NCBI GenBank assembly: GCA_947095585.1
Contig: OX352761.1
Coordinates: forward strand, 106,606,390-106,670,389
Length of the DNA stretch: 64,000 bases
Reading direction: 5' to 3'
Origin: Nephrocerus scutellatus
Taxonomy: Eukaryota; Arthropoda; Insecta; Diptera; Pipunculidae
The translations under genes and the position numbers were made by a program. Of the stretch, positions 23,040 to 34,204 are shown piece by piece. Each line of letters starts with the position of its first letter. The stretch's first letter is position 1. The notes beneath the pieces were generated by a model. It made no database searches. It was not told where the DNA came from and worked only from the letters and a program-made list of their open reading frames with translations.

Positions 23040-23288
23040 AAGAGTGCGTTCACGATCGGATGTAAAACAAAGGTGTACTGTTGTACTTTGTGTTAAAGTG
23101 TAGGACTCAATACGCTAACAATAGTAAGTTTGCAGAGAGATCATATAGGTAAGTGACTTGACTCTTTCAATTACTAATATTGAAATGTATTTTACAACGT
23201 AAACTGAATGCTGTTTATTAGCAACAATACTTTGGAAGCAATTCCCATTCGGCTAACATTAAAATAAGTATACAAGTTACTTTATTAT

Positions 23289-23839
23289 AGATATTTTATA
23301 TCTATATTATAAAATAAGAATACCAGAACGAAATCAAGTTGAAAATATCATAAACAACCTTCCCCATCATGCATCTATCTGGTACACAGGGACGTGTTCA
23401 GGAGTATTCTGGCCTAGAACCACAATACGAATACCCTTAGGAAAATCACCAACCGTCTTCCAGGCTGAAACATCAGCCATAGAAGCCTGTACCATCAAAT
23501 GCATTAAAAGAAGACTTACAAGAATCAAGATCTACCCGATCTCCGACAGCCAGGCCACATTGCTAGCATTTAAAGGCCCAGCTTTCAACTCCAAAACAAC
23601 GTGGAGCTGCTACTGCCACCGAAACGAACTGGCCAAAACCAACAAGATCACAAGATTTCAATACCTCAAGGCTCGCACAATTCCATGTCAATATATCAAA
23701 CCGATCGACCTGGCAGATATGGTGGTATTCATGAAGGAACTAAGCCACCACATATTGTGGTAAATATCTGGAATGCACAATATATCTCAAGGTCGCAGTG
23801 CACAAGGCTTCTCAGCCCACCAACAATAACAATAATAAA
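23289..23839 (+). mobile_element. 5'-truncated LINE insertion with target-site duplication
   Basis: TACTTTATTAT occurs on both sides (23278-23288 and 23840-23850), and the left arm near 15600 has one copy with no insert: an exact empty site. The 551-bp insert encodes, in plus frames, RNase H pieces of Jockey type (SGVFWPRTTIRIPLGKSPT, QAETSAIEACTIKCIKRR, YPISDSQATLLALKGP) and ends in an A-rich CAATAACAATAATAAA tail. Confidence 0.88.
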
Positions 23840-23850
23840 TACTTTATTAT

Positions 23851-24900
23851 GAAAATTTTCCAGTAATTTATAACTAAAAACTACAAAAACAACATTAAAT
23901 CCATTGACATTCGGTTATTGTGGCGGACCTCAAGTACTTGATTCTCGAACCATCATAAAATGACTTATTTCAAGGACTTTTGCGCTTTTTTCGGCGGCTG
24001 GTATAAATATCGTTGATGGGATTAGTGTGAAAATGTTGGGTAATCTTTTCTTAATCTTAGGACAAACTTCTACCTGGATTATCGAATGGGTAATGATATT
24101 TTTACCCCGTTAGCATACAACAATAAAAGTCGAGTTTGTTGTGCAACTTGCGAACTATACGCAATTTTGCGGATTACGGTTAGGGATTTTAAGGATCATA
24201 AAAGTTAAATCGTAATGATTGGGCATATTTTGCATATGTAATTAAGGATAATAAAAGTACATAAGTAATGATCAGACCTATTCTGCGTATACAATAAACC
24301 TATCCCTGCAATTCACTTAGAAGACCAATCAGCTTAAAATACACAGCAATAAAGTGATTTTTAGAAGGCGAGCACCAAATTTTGGATTTATACCTATATT
24401 GCATCTGTAATATGTAAAATATGTAATCCGCTTACTGAGAAAGATGAAGTTAGTTCGAAGGTTGCATTTTGCAAATCTTAGTTCCGCATTTTACTGTACC
24501 ACTTATCGGAGTTTATCTTTTGTTATTTATATATTTTTCTATTGGAAATTCCCATATTTATGTTCATTCATTTGTATGTATAATCGAATTCTTAATTAGA
24601 ACCTGTACTCTATATAGTTTAAAACCTGCTGATTATTTCCTTTGGGGGTTTAGCTGATGAACCAGCAACAACTGATTTAGGGTTAGATTTAGATGATAAC
24701 ATAATCAGTGAATTTATTAAAATGCGGCCAGCAGCCACGAAGGTCATCATTACCCCGAAAAGTATTAATGCCATGTTTTGAATAAAATTTCTTATTTTTA
24801 TTATCAATCTAAGGTCCTGCCACACATAACTTAGTTATTAAAAACCAATTTTACATACTCTTCAAAGAGTTAAGTAAAAAGCAACTAGTAACGAAGAGTA
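23851..24900. other. non-coding part of the right arm
   Basis: Inverted homologue of about 14.5-15.6 kb, including the GTAATCCGCAAAATTG dispersed repeat. No gene. Confidence 0.6.
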
Positions 24901-25290
24901 CCTACTGTTTAATTTCCTTATTACCATTTCTATCGAAATTTTTCGAAAAGACAATTCTGCAACAAATTACCATTCACCTCAATGAGTTCGGCCTTTTATC
25001 ACCTCATCAATCTGATTTCAGATTAAAGCACAGAGTTGAACCACTGCGCCGTTGAATCAAGTGTATGACTTTCGTGCAGAAATTAATAAAAACTATATAC
25101 ATAACATCGCTGGTTCTGCTAGACTTCTCGAGAGTTTATCTCGAAAACTACTCAAAAGCTATACCTCAAGGGTCCCATCCAAGCAGTTTACCTCAACGAA
25201 ACATTTTCCAACTTCTTGAAAACAAGGCTGGTGTTTACGTAAATTATGTCTCTTTTTGTTCACACTTTTCCACAATAACATCCCTTCAGT
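24900..25290 (+). mobile_element. LINE RT fragment, plus strand
   Basis: Reads LISLLPFLSKFFEKTILQQI, then SPHQSDFRLKHRVEP, SLVLLDFSR and QLLENKAGVYVN (the usual KAGVPQGS box in degraded form). It is also present, inverted, at 14.09-14.43 kb. Confidence 0.75.
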
Positions 25291-25292
25291 GC

Positions 25293-25495
25293 TAAAAAAA
25301 AACAACCCATAAAAACACACACACACACACACACCGCGTGCTCGTATTGTGGCAAAATCATTCACCAAATTACGCAGCGGCAGCGAACAGCGCTGCTCAC
25401 AAAGCACAGAGCTCAGACTTTGCCGTGATCTGATGCGATATAGCGATATTTAAAAATTGTATATTAGGGTCCCCAAGGGGCCGATCGCTCCAATG
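25293..25495 (-). mobile_element. CTCTA-family partial element, minus orientation
   Basis: AACAACCCATAAAAA, then a CA microsatellite and the same block as 22210-22330 (GCAGCGAACAGCGCTGCTCA). Truncated. Confidence 0.65.
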
Positions 25496-25699
25496 TTCAT
25501 CTGTATTTAAGATACCATTGGATTCTTCACTCCGAATCATTGTTGACCTCAAATCGGTAGCGTGCATAGACATTATATTGAATATACAACGCAGACTATA
25601 CTTATTACGAGATATTCTATATAACAGGCGCTATATAGGTCAACGCCTGTTGAAAATAATGTCTCGGCAGGACAGTCATAGAGTCCCGAAATCCCGGGC

Positions 25700-27070
25700 T
25701 TGAGTCAATTCAATAAATTCAAGGCTATAGCATGCATACAAAACCGCTGGTCAATCGTAAGCTTATGCAATACCTTGAAACACGTAAAATCCTTAGCGAC
25801 CAGCAGTACGGTTTTCGTAGGCAACGTTCTACAGGTGACCTGATGGCTTATCTCGTTGAAAAGTGGAACCAGTCTATTCCCAGATTTGGTGAAAGCAAAG
25901 TTGTTGCACTCGATATTTCCAAGGCATTTGACAGAGTCTGTCATCAAGCTCTTTTTTCGAAAATGAATGCCTATGGAATTAATAAGGCCCTGCTCGATTG
26001 GATTAGTAACTACCTTTCTGACCGATCAACCCAGGTTGTATTGGACGGATTCAAATCCAATGTTCACCGCATAAACGCCGGTCTTCCCAAAGGCTCTGTT
26101 TTGTCTCTGACACACTTTCTGATTTAATTACTGATTTCCCATCCAGCACTTCTAATCCAATTCTTTCGCCGACGAGAGCACTCTTAGCTTTTCATGTGAT
26201 TTCACGCTTTTCTCCATGCCCCTCTTCTTCGCAAGTGGAACTTGAATAACACCGTATGTTAAGCACGTTAAATTCTGACCTTGACAGCATATCAAGGTAG
26301 GACTACATAATAGAGTTGAATTTAACGCTGTCTTCTGTCGTCCAAGTGTAATTTAAACCAACAACCTTTATCCGTGAATGGATCTTGCATCGAAGAAACT
26401 GAAAAACTCGCAATTATCGGTATGTGCTTCGTTGAAACGGCCACATATTGCCTCTGCCAAGAATACTGCGCAATGTTTAGGTTTCCTAAAACGGTGCAAC
26501 ATGTACTTTACTCCTTCAGATCTGGCTACTATTTACAAGGCAGTTGTATTCAAGTTTAGGGCGAATATCTAAACTTGAATACAACTGTATTATCTGGGCA
26601 GGTGCCCCCAAGACCACATTGCTTCTACTAGACAGAATTCAGAACCGCGCGATAAAACTTATTGGTGACGTACATATCGCGAAAACAATAGAATCGCTTG
26701 AACGTCATAGGAATGTTTCCTAATTGTCACTGTTTTATCGCTTTTTCCAAAAGCGGTGTTCAAAAGAAATATCAAGATGCATCTCGCCCATCCTCCAACC
26801 CAGTCGCAATACCCGTACCATAACTCGAACCCACCAGTAGGCATATCTTCGGACGTACTAACCATATCAGTGATTCCTTCTTTAGCCGCACTATAGAGGA
26901 ATGAATGTTGGATGAATTGCCCGATTCTGTTTTTCCGCATTTATATGATCTGCAGTCAGTTAAGACACTTGTGCATAGACATCCCATCTGTTCCTCTACC
27001 TAATTTCCTAACACCCACGCCGTTCTAAGCATTATAAGTGTGAAAATCCCTTTAGCGTGTGCTCATAATA
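25700..27070 (+). mobile_element. CR1/Jockey-like LINE, RT to 3' end
   Basis: 25732-26127 is an uninterrupted RT stretch: QQYGFRRQRSTGDLMAYLVE, KVVALDISKAFDRVCHQALF, INAGLPKGSVLS. Then come broken pieces (GFLKRCNMYFTPSDLATIYK at about 26479-26540) and the 3' end with CCTTTAGCGTGTGCTC. The 3' part (26.5-26.95 kb) is shared, inverted, with the left arm. Confidence 0.85.
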
Positions 27071-27618
27071 AAACAAAAACAACCCATAAAAATACAATTT
27101 TTCATGTAAATTCTCTAATATGAGATGGGTATGTGTTAAAATTTGAAAAAAATCAAGCTAATTTTTAAAAAATGTATATGGGCACCCCTCGGACCTCAGG
27201 GCCTCACTCCAAAAACTTTACAAAAACTGTTTTCTATCGGAGGTACACATGTGTATTAAATTTGAAGAAAATCGGGTTAATTTTTTAAAAAAAAGTTATG
27301 GTGCCCCACGAACCCCGGCCCGGGGTCTCCAAATTTTTTACAAAAAGTGTTGTCTATCGGAGGTACACATGTGTATTAAATTTGAGGAAAATCGAGTAAA
27401 ATTTTGTAAAATATTTGTATGGGAGCCCCCCCGACCCCGTGGTCAGAGGGGCCTCAAATTTTAATAGAAAGTATTGTCACCGGAAATACACATGTGTGCA
27501 AAATTTCAATAAAATCGGGCCTTGGGAAGTGGGTTAAAAATTGTTCGCAAGATACCATGACACACAAACCCAACCACAAACAAACGGGCAAGTGAAGTTA
27601 ATATAGAGAATTTAAAAA
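27071..27618 (-). mobile_element. CTCTA-family element, minus orientation
   Basis: Complete copy with ACACATGTGT cores at 27247, 27367 and 27488, giving an internal period of about 120 bp. Ends AACAACCCATAAAAA at the left and AGTTAATATAGAGAATTTAA at the right. Confidence 0.8.
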
Positions 27619-28156
27619 AGAGGACCCTTCGAGCACCTGTTATAACTGTTTAAGTACACAAAGTATCTAAAACCACACAAAATCATTTTTTATTCATAGC
27701 CTTTGATAAGAATTGGCGGGATTTGAATTACTAATACGGTCATGCCATATGAACGTACTAACAAAACTAAAAACCGAAGTTGAAGAAGATCAGTTTTACG
27801 ACCTCAAAATCTCGTATTTTGAAAAGTTAATAACTTTAAACTGATAGTAAATATATTTCTATATACGAATGCATATTAGATTAGCAGAGCAGATCCAACA
27901 AAACTTGGTACTACTTGATTCAAATATTTCAGTCGTTATTTTGGGAACAACTTAATTGTACCTGAAATTCTTAGATGTAGCGGCATATTTTATAGTTTAT
28001 AGTTACTAATAATAATAAATATTTTCAATGTAAAATTTAAGTGCTAACGTTGCGCAATGGTCGTACTTTTGTAGTGTTGAGAGAATAACGAGTTGTAATA
28101 GAAAGAGATGCAAATAACAATCTCTGTATGATGTCATGCTTTTACAAGACTGGAAC

Positions 28157-28166
28157 CCGCTGTCTT

Positions 28167-28204
<38 letters not shown>
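28157..28204. repeat. CT microsatellite in the copy C promoter
   Basis: About 45 bp of (CT)n with a few interruptions. The matching places in B and A hold a much shorter tract (CTATCTCTCTCTC and GAGAGAGAAAGAGAG). GAGAG is the core recognised by GAGA factor in flies, so the expansion may matter for promoter function (inference). Confidence 0.75.
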
Positions 28205-28208
<4 letters not shown>

Positions 28209-28249
28209 AGGTATTTCGAAGGTCTGGACACCTGATCGGGTAAGCTCGG

Positions 28250-28256
28250 CTACCTG
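28250..28256 (-). promoter_or_regulatory. TAGteam/Zelda site upstream of copy C
   Basis: CTACCTG on plus (CAGGTAG on minus), same position relative to the gene as in copy B, about 215 nt upstream of the predicted start. Confidence 0.55.
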
Positions 28257-28434
28257 ACTGTACCAACTGAGCTAAAATTGACCTCAAAGTTATCTTAATT
28301 GGTCGGCGTATGTTAATGCCTTGTTGCATGCATTTCTGTACCTACCATAAAAAAGTAGATTGATGTCGTGAACTCGTTAAAGGGATTAACGCTGACGCTC
28401 ACTCAGAGTGTCAACTTTTAACCGCGGCTTGGAC

Positions 28435-28474
28435 TATAAATTCTGACTACCAAAGGGATGACAGCATCATTTGC
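28435..28474 (+). promoter_or_regulatory. core promoter of zen-like copy C
   Basis: TATAAA at 28435-28440 and an Inr-like TCATTT with its A at 28469, 34 nt apart. Confidence 0.6.
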
Positions 28475-28543
28475 AATTTGAGTTCTATCGTTGACACATC
28501 TTTGAGATTCCGCTATTTTTACTAAATTAAAAAAAAAATCAAA

Positions 28544-29203
28544 ATGAATTACTATCAAGTTCGCGTCGATAATCCACATTTATATTGCGAAGAAAGTAAT
28601 AACGCAGTGTTGCCCAATTTTGAGAACGTAAGTATTTTTATCTGACAATATTCACCTTAACCTTTAGTCAATTAATATTCTTTTTTAAAACTTTAGATTA
28701 TTTATCAGCAGCACCAAGGGGCCGTTTTGAATGTACGGTTCGATGAAGAGACGTTAATACCAGTATTCTCCTATGGCGAACTACCCGATTCGCCGATGCC
28801 GTTATCCTCATCACCGGAGAGCTCTGTCGAATATCAAGAGCCGAAAAAGGTCAAGAGAACCCGCACCTCCTTTACAAGTTCCCAAATTCTGCGATTAGAA
28901 GAGGAGTTCAAGAGGAACAAGTACGTTAGTCGCCCTCGTCGCATTGAAATCGCCCAGCGCTTGAATCTTTCCGAAACGCAAGTAAAAGTTTGGATTCAGA
29001 ATCGCAGGATGAAGGAAAAAAGAGAAATGCGAACGAAAAACAAGCCAGCGGAAATAAATCAGATTCTGGCCGATTTGTTGAGCTCGGACGACTCCGGGTG
29101 CTCCGATTATTCGGTGGAATGGGATCTCGATTTGGCCTTAGAGTATATTCAGGAAGAACTCAATTCGACCATCAACAGAGAAAAAAGCATAAAGATTTCT
29201 TAA
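28544..29203 (+). CDS. zen-like homeodomain protein, copy C
   Basis: 196 residues, intact. Exon 1 is 28544-28627 (28 codons), intron 28628-28696 (69 nt, phase 0), exon 2 28697-29203. It has the same homeodomain as A and B (WIQN with isoleucine at 49) except isoleucine for valine after SSQ (SSQILRL), plus glutamate in DEETL where A and B have DEQTL. The 3' flank is more diverged than between A and B; AATAAA at 29515-29520 is not at the ancestral position. Coding identity therefore seems higher than flank identity, which points to purifying selection or gene conversion. Confidence 0.9.
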
Positions 29204-29640
29204 ATCGAGCTTAGATCACAAAGCACTTATCTCTTCAATGTTCGTCCAATGCAGAACGTTAAGATTGAATGCAATTTTTTATAATTGCAATTAGCTTAAG
29301 TATAAATATTGTAAGTTACTAGAAAGTAGTATAACAGATAACTGTAATATCTTTATATTTTTATAATAACATAATATACATTAGTTTTAAGAATGTATTT
29401 ATTTCTTATATTTACTCGAATCAATTGTTAATAGGTTTATAGTAAATTTTTAATTATCTGAAATGGAAATTATGTGTTTAACATTAAGTTATTAATTAAA
29501 TAATTGTCCATTGAAATAAAAAACAACAATCGTGATTATGTTTTTCAATTTATCAAAAGATTTATAAAAAGTTCTTTGAAATTTAAGAAAACTTCTGCTT
29601 TTTCAAAAGTTCAGATCAGCTATTTTACAAACAGGGAAAT

Positions 29641-30780
29641 AAAGTAAAAAAGTCAAATCATTTCTGATTTCTCCAATGGGTAGACAGAAACATTCATTAA
29701 TGGCTGATTAGTTGTCGTAGATAACGACAAAAAAACAATTATAATTTGAATTGTTAGCATACTCGTATATACCTAATATACGTGTTTACTAATTGCCAGA
29801 GTGTTAATTCATTTTGCTACTGTCAAACGCCACGTCCTAGAGGTGTCCTCTACCACCAGTATTTCTCACAGCCATGGATATCGGAACGTTTAACCTTTCA
29901 CAACACCAGATCACCCAGCACCATTATATCCATTACTATTCATCACGGCGGATCCCGAAAACTATAGGTGCGAAAATAATATGCAGCTGCCACTCCATCC
30001 CAAGCCACAAAATCTAGTATCCCCACCCCATTTATTTGATTCCAGATTGTTAGTAATATTTCACCAAGCTTGGTTGAAATTGGTCAGCGTTTGGTCAGGT
30101 GATTGGCGTTTCAGAGTAAGACAGGCACAAACAATTAAAGAAATAAAAACAATATTACTGAGCCTAAATATATGCATTGATTTTTTATAATTTCTCAATT
30201 CTAATACAATCAGTACAATAAATGATTTCTATTTAAATTTTCGTAATAATATTTTGGTGGGTAGTTAGGTAGAGTGGCGTTCCCCGTTGCACTTTCGTGG
30301 GCTTCAATTAGCGGTAGAATGCGGCATTTTGATACCATAGATCGCAAGAGATCTATCAATGAATATTTGGATGGTTTTAAATTCAGTCTGTAGCGGTGAA
30401 GTACAAGATCAGTTCGGTGATGCTGTACTCTGAAAGCTCTATCAGGTCGGCTGGTGGCAGAGTCTGGATATCTGCAAAGATAGTGGAGGAGAGTTTCTAG
30501 TTCATTTATCCCTATGCAACTCCTGCAAAAGGTGTTATAAGGTATACCCAGCTTAGTAGTATAACTTTGATATAAGCCAACTTCATTTAGGTTTCCTTTA
30601 CCACAATGGTATGAGTTTCTTGTAGTTTATCAAATTGATTCCTCTTCGATTGTTCTAAAAGTAAGAACTATCATCAGTAAGCAACTCTATCATACAAGCA
30701 GTTTTTACTGGAAAATCGCTAGTATATAGAAGATAGTGTATATTGCCCACAATACTTCCTTCAAAAATTACTGCTGTAAT
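29641..30780. other. unassigned sequence
   Basis: Short ORFs at 29782-29967 and 29981-30190 show no family motif. 30270-30560 is less AT-rich and may be an old TE, but I see no diagnostic motif. Confidence 0.35.
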
Positions 30781-30784
30781 ATTT

Positions 30785-31160
30785 TTAAATTTCCTATATT
30801 AACTTCGCGTGCCCGTGGCTTGCTGGCGGGCACACCAAATCTTGTGATACATTTTTAACCCACTTGCTAAAGCCCGATTTTATTCAAACTTTGCACTCAT
30901 GTTAACTTCTCATAACAATACTTTCTGTTAAAATTTGAGAGTGATCAGCCCCGGGGTCGGGGAGCTCCCGAACAAATTTTTTTCCATATGCGGCATCAAA
31001 TCATGTCGTACTATAATGACTGTATTCTTTGTGCGCTGTGAGCCCCACTGCTTGTCTTACGATTGGGGTTGTTTTGTTGTTGGGTTGCAGTGCAGTGCAG
31101 TAGCATTTATAGTGAAATTCAGTATACTTTTGCTTATTAGAGAATTTACATGAAAAATTG
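30785..31160 (+). mobile_element. CTCTA-family element, plus orientation, internally deleted
   Basis: Left end AAATTTCCTATATTAACTTC followed by GCCCGTGGCT. Right end ATTAGAGAATTTACATGAAA. Shorter than other copies (about 375 bp). Confidence 0.65.
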
Positions 31161-31569
31161 TAAAGGTTTTGAAATAATTATGCAATTTCATATTAGACTC
31201 AAAAGAACCCATTGAAAAGTTAGTACTCTATAAGATTGGAATAAAATCAGCTTTAGCTTTGAATTAATTATTAACTGCTTTGCGTAACATAACATTCTAT
31301 TTTCAAAAGTCCTCTTGATTACATCAGTAATTTTGTGGAATTGCACAATACACAAATAAAACGACGGTTTTTCCGATTAGTAGCATAGTTCTAGACTTTT
31401 GTATCTGGATATACAGGGTGTATCCATTAGGGTGGCAAATATGTACTTAAAGGGGATGATTCTTGGTTCATTTCGTGAAAAAAATCGAATGGGAGTCAAA
31501 TTTCAACTCCTGAGGTGTACGTAGCTTTTTAATGCAAGGAGACGTACTTTTGACCTTATAAATATAACT

Positions 31570-32640
31570 TCACACCATGTAACTCTTGAACCGTTTAGAC
31601 GCTTGAGCCACGTCTAAAAATATAGCTGAATATACCATTTTGTCTTCTAGGTCAACAATGTCGCTTATTCTATGAACCTGCACTATCGTTGAGTGTTTTT
31701 CCCTGAACCCGAACTGATGAGATGGAATCACGCCTTCACTTTCAATGAACGGTTTTATCCTCTTGATTAAGATCTTTTCAAATAACTTCAACATGATGGG
31801 CAACAGTGAGATGGGTCTGTAAGATTTCGGTTCATTAGAATCCTTCCCTGCCTTCGGAATCATTATTATACTTCGGCAACTTTCTAAAAGCAAGTAAAAT
31901 CTTTGAATCTCAAGCAAGCATTCATTATCGCTGTTAGCTTACACTTGGCTCGCTGGGGCAATTGTTGCATTAGTTCAGATGTAATGAGGTCATAACTAGG
32001 TCATTTTTTTAGTATTAACCCTTTTTGAATAACATTATATTTGTTCTAAGAGGTAGATTCTGTTGTAAAGGGCATTTGAGGTATTTAGTTGATTTCCACA
32101 ATGAATAATCTGTTGTTTTATCTGCGGTGAGTTCAGCTAAATATTTTGTAATCTATTGATTCTTAAGTTCTGTGAGTTGGTTTAGTTGCGATTTGAACAT
32201 CTCTTATTTGTTGCCATTTCCTTTGGATTTTCCGTTTTTCGGATATTATCTTTAAGATTTCGTTTTCCGTCAAATTTTTGATTTTTTATAACAGGAGTAC
32301 TTTTCCAAGCTGCACATCATCGTATCTGTTCAGTGAAGGCAAGTATTTGTTCTTCCAGCTGATATTTGCTTGATATCGGAGTGTGAAGATTAATTTTCTC
32401 TTCAAGCTGCGCTTTAAAATAATTCCAATATGTATTTTTGTTTGTGAGAAAGATATTCTTTTCACTTTTCATATGCACACGATCGCTATAAACCATGTGG
32501 ACTGGAGAGTGATCCGAATTCAAATCTGATCCTTCTTCAGTTTGTAGCAAACCCCTTGATATTGGTTTTGTTATAAAGAAGTCGATAAGGTCAGGTTATT
32601 TAACTCTATCCGTAGCCCAACAGGTTGGTTTACCAGTTGA
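31570..32640 (-). mobile_element. Jockey-like LINE remnant
   Basis: Minus strand: endonuclease C-terminus (GSDLNSDHSPVHMVYSD, 32532-32480), then RT with IIMIPKAGKDSNEPKSYRPI, LLPIMLKLFEKILIKRI and IPSHQFGFREKHSTIVQVHR (31890-31660), then FLDVAQA. Typical Jockey-clade RT. The RT part is one open frame but the element is broken elsewhere. Confidence 0.85.
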
Positions 32641-32999
32641 TATAAATTTGCATCCTGTTTGTTGAGCAGATTTAAACGGTTATCGACCTTTTGTAGGTAT
32701 TAATGGCGATCCTCAATGAAATAAGTATTAATTGCCGATATTGTTCAGAGCTAATTTTATGTCTTGGTGTACTATAGACAGCTGTGAGTGATAATATGTG
32801 TTTCTCAATTCTGATGGTGATAAATTTAAATTAAATAATTATTTGTTTAATTTTTTTAGAATACATGTCCTCTATGTAACTGTCTGTGATATACCTCACA
32901 AGAGAATCTTCTGTCTGTTCTTAAAAACTGAAATGAAAGGCAATGTTTTATTTAAGTTAAAGTTTAAAGTGCAAGACCAAGACCTATTTCGCTCATGAC

Positions 33000-33470
33000 T
33001 ACATATGAAGGAACAACAACGTATGTATGTTTAGCAAATTCAAATTCTGACATTGACAGCATAACAAGATGGAATTACACAATTGAGTAGAATTTAACGT
33101 TTCTAAATCCAAATTCTGTCTTCTGTCGTCTAAGCGAAAATCCATGAATGGCACATGAACATTCAGGAAAGTTCGTTGGAACGATAACACAGTCGCCATT
33201 AAAATGTTTAGGTTTCATTTAGGATGCAAAAATTAATCAAATCAATCAGACCTGTCTACTATTTATAAGGCGTATACTTGAACTCGACTGTATTTTCTAA
33301 TCACGTGTTTATTGCATTGTTTAATCGGTTTTTATCAAAAACGGTCAAATGTATCCCGTCCATCTACTAACCCATCCATAATACTCTTGTCTTGCCCACA
33401 TGTCCACCAATCAGTGAGCCCATCTTCGGACATTTCGACCAATACAGAGATTCCTTCTTTAGCCATACAT
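33000..33470 (+). mobile_element. CR1/Jockey-like LINE 3' fragments
   Basis: Degraded equivalents of 21.33-21.95 kb: the CTGACATTGACAGCATAACA block and the block ending ATTCCTTCTTTAGCC. Confidence 0.6.
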
Positions 33471-33474
33471 TAAT

Positions 33475-33775
33475 AATAATATTCGGCGCTACAGACCGTT
33501 GTCCATGGCCTAGCTTATCGCGACCATTGGTGTTGTGCATGTATATTTTTAGATACAAATAGAAGGACTAGCAATTTAAGACCGAATCCGAACGGCGAAT
33601 TGAGAAGCTATCCTTGACAAGTTATTACTCTCGGAACGTTTTTCAGGCATTCGCGAGAGGTGGGACACCGTGAAAAATACTTTTGGTGTTACTGTGATTT
33701 GCACCACGAACCTCCTGCTCAGTAGCCATGCGCTTTTCCTCTGAATTATTTGCGGTGCATTGCAGTAGTCCACTA
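33475..33775 (-). mobile_element. tRNA-derived SINE, minus orientation
   Basis: Read on minus: a tRNA-like head (degraded A-box region, then GCGCATGGCTACTGAGCAGG and a B-box-like TTCGTGGTGCAAATC), then TAACACCAAAAGTATTTTTC and a body shared with 35385-35572 and 60450-60752. Ends in an ATT-rich tail. Confidence 0.7.
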
Positions 33776-34079
33776 TATGGACTTATTACGTGGAAATGGT
33801 ATTAACAATGATATATTCAAAGTTATCGTACCAAATGTACTAAAACATTTAAATATTTATTTATTTATTTCCATTAAACATTTTAAGTTTTACAAGACGA
33901 GTCAAAGTAGGCCAAGCTAGAGTGGTGCTCGTTATGCCACTTATGTGCTTAGACGTTCTGTGACCACCTTGATCTGATTAGCTCAGATCTCTGGAGTCCA
34001 AGAGTCATTTTAATAAAAAGTTGCTCAAAACCTTGTAATAAAAGCTTGTGTATAGAATTATCTCAAGTTTTTATGAATA

Positions 34080-34204
34080 AATCATAACATGAAATTTTGC
34101 ACACCTGTTTTACACACGAAACACGAACCTGTACTATTTTGGAACGCGTTTGATACCTGGGTATTCATGTGAGCGGGCAGCAAAGCACCCCAGAACAGTT
34201 AGTT
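34080..34204 (+). mobile_element. Helitron-like element 3' end
   Basis: GCGGGCAGCAAAGCACCCCA then GAACAGTTAG matches the right terminus of the 8143-9083 element. Confidence 0.45.

Larger units (their letters stand above)
23041..29640. repeat. right arm of the zen-like inverted duplication (copy C)
   Basis: Colinear, in inverse orientation, with about 11280-15850. Arm-specific insertions are a LINE fragment with an 11-bp target duplication (23289-23839), LINE and CTCTA-family material at 25.29-26.3 kb, and a complete CTCTA element at 27.07-27.62 kb of which the left arm keeps only one end. Confidence 0.8.

Noticed and set aside
27249..27464. ORFs reading MCIKFEENRV in several places (also near 43107 and 59765)
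   Set aside because: They are translations of the ~120-bp subrepeats of the CTCTA-family elements.
28727..29203. zen-like proteins starting at the LNVRFD codon (158 residues)
   Set aside because: The first codon there is TTG. The frame continues upstream to a splice acceptor and an ATG-containing first exon in all three copies.
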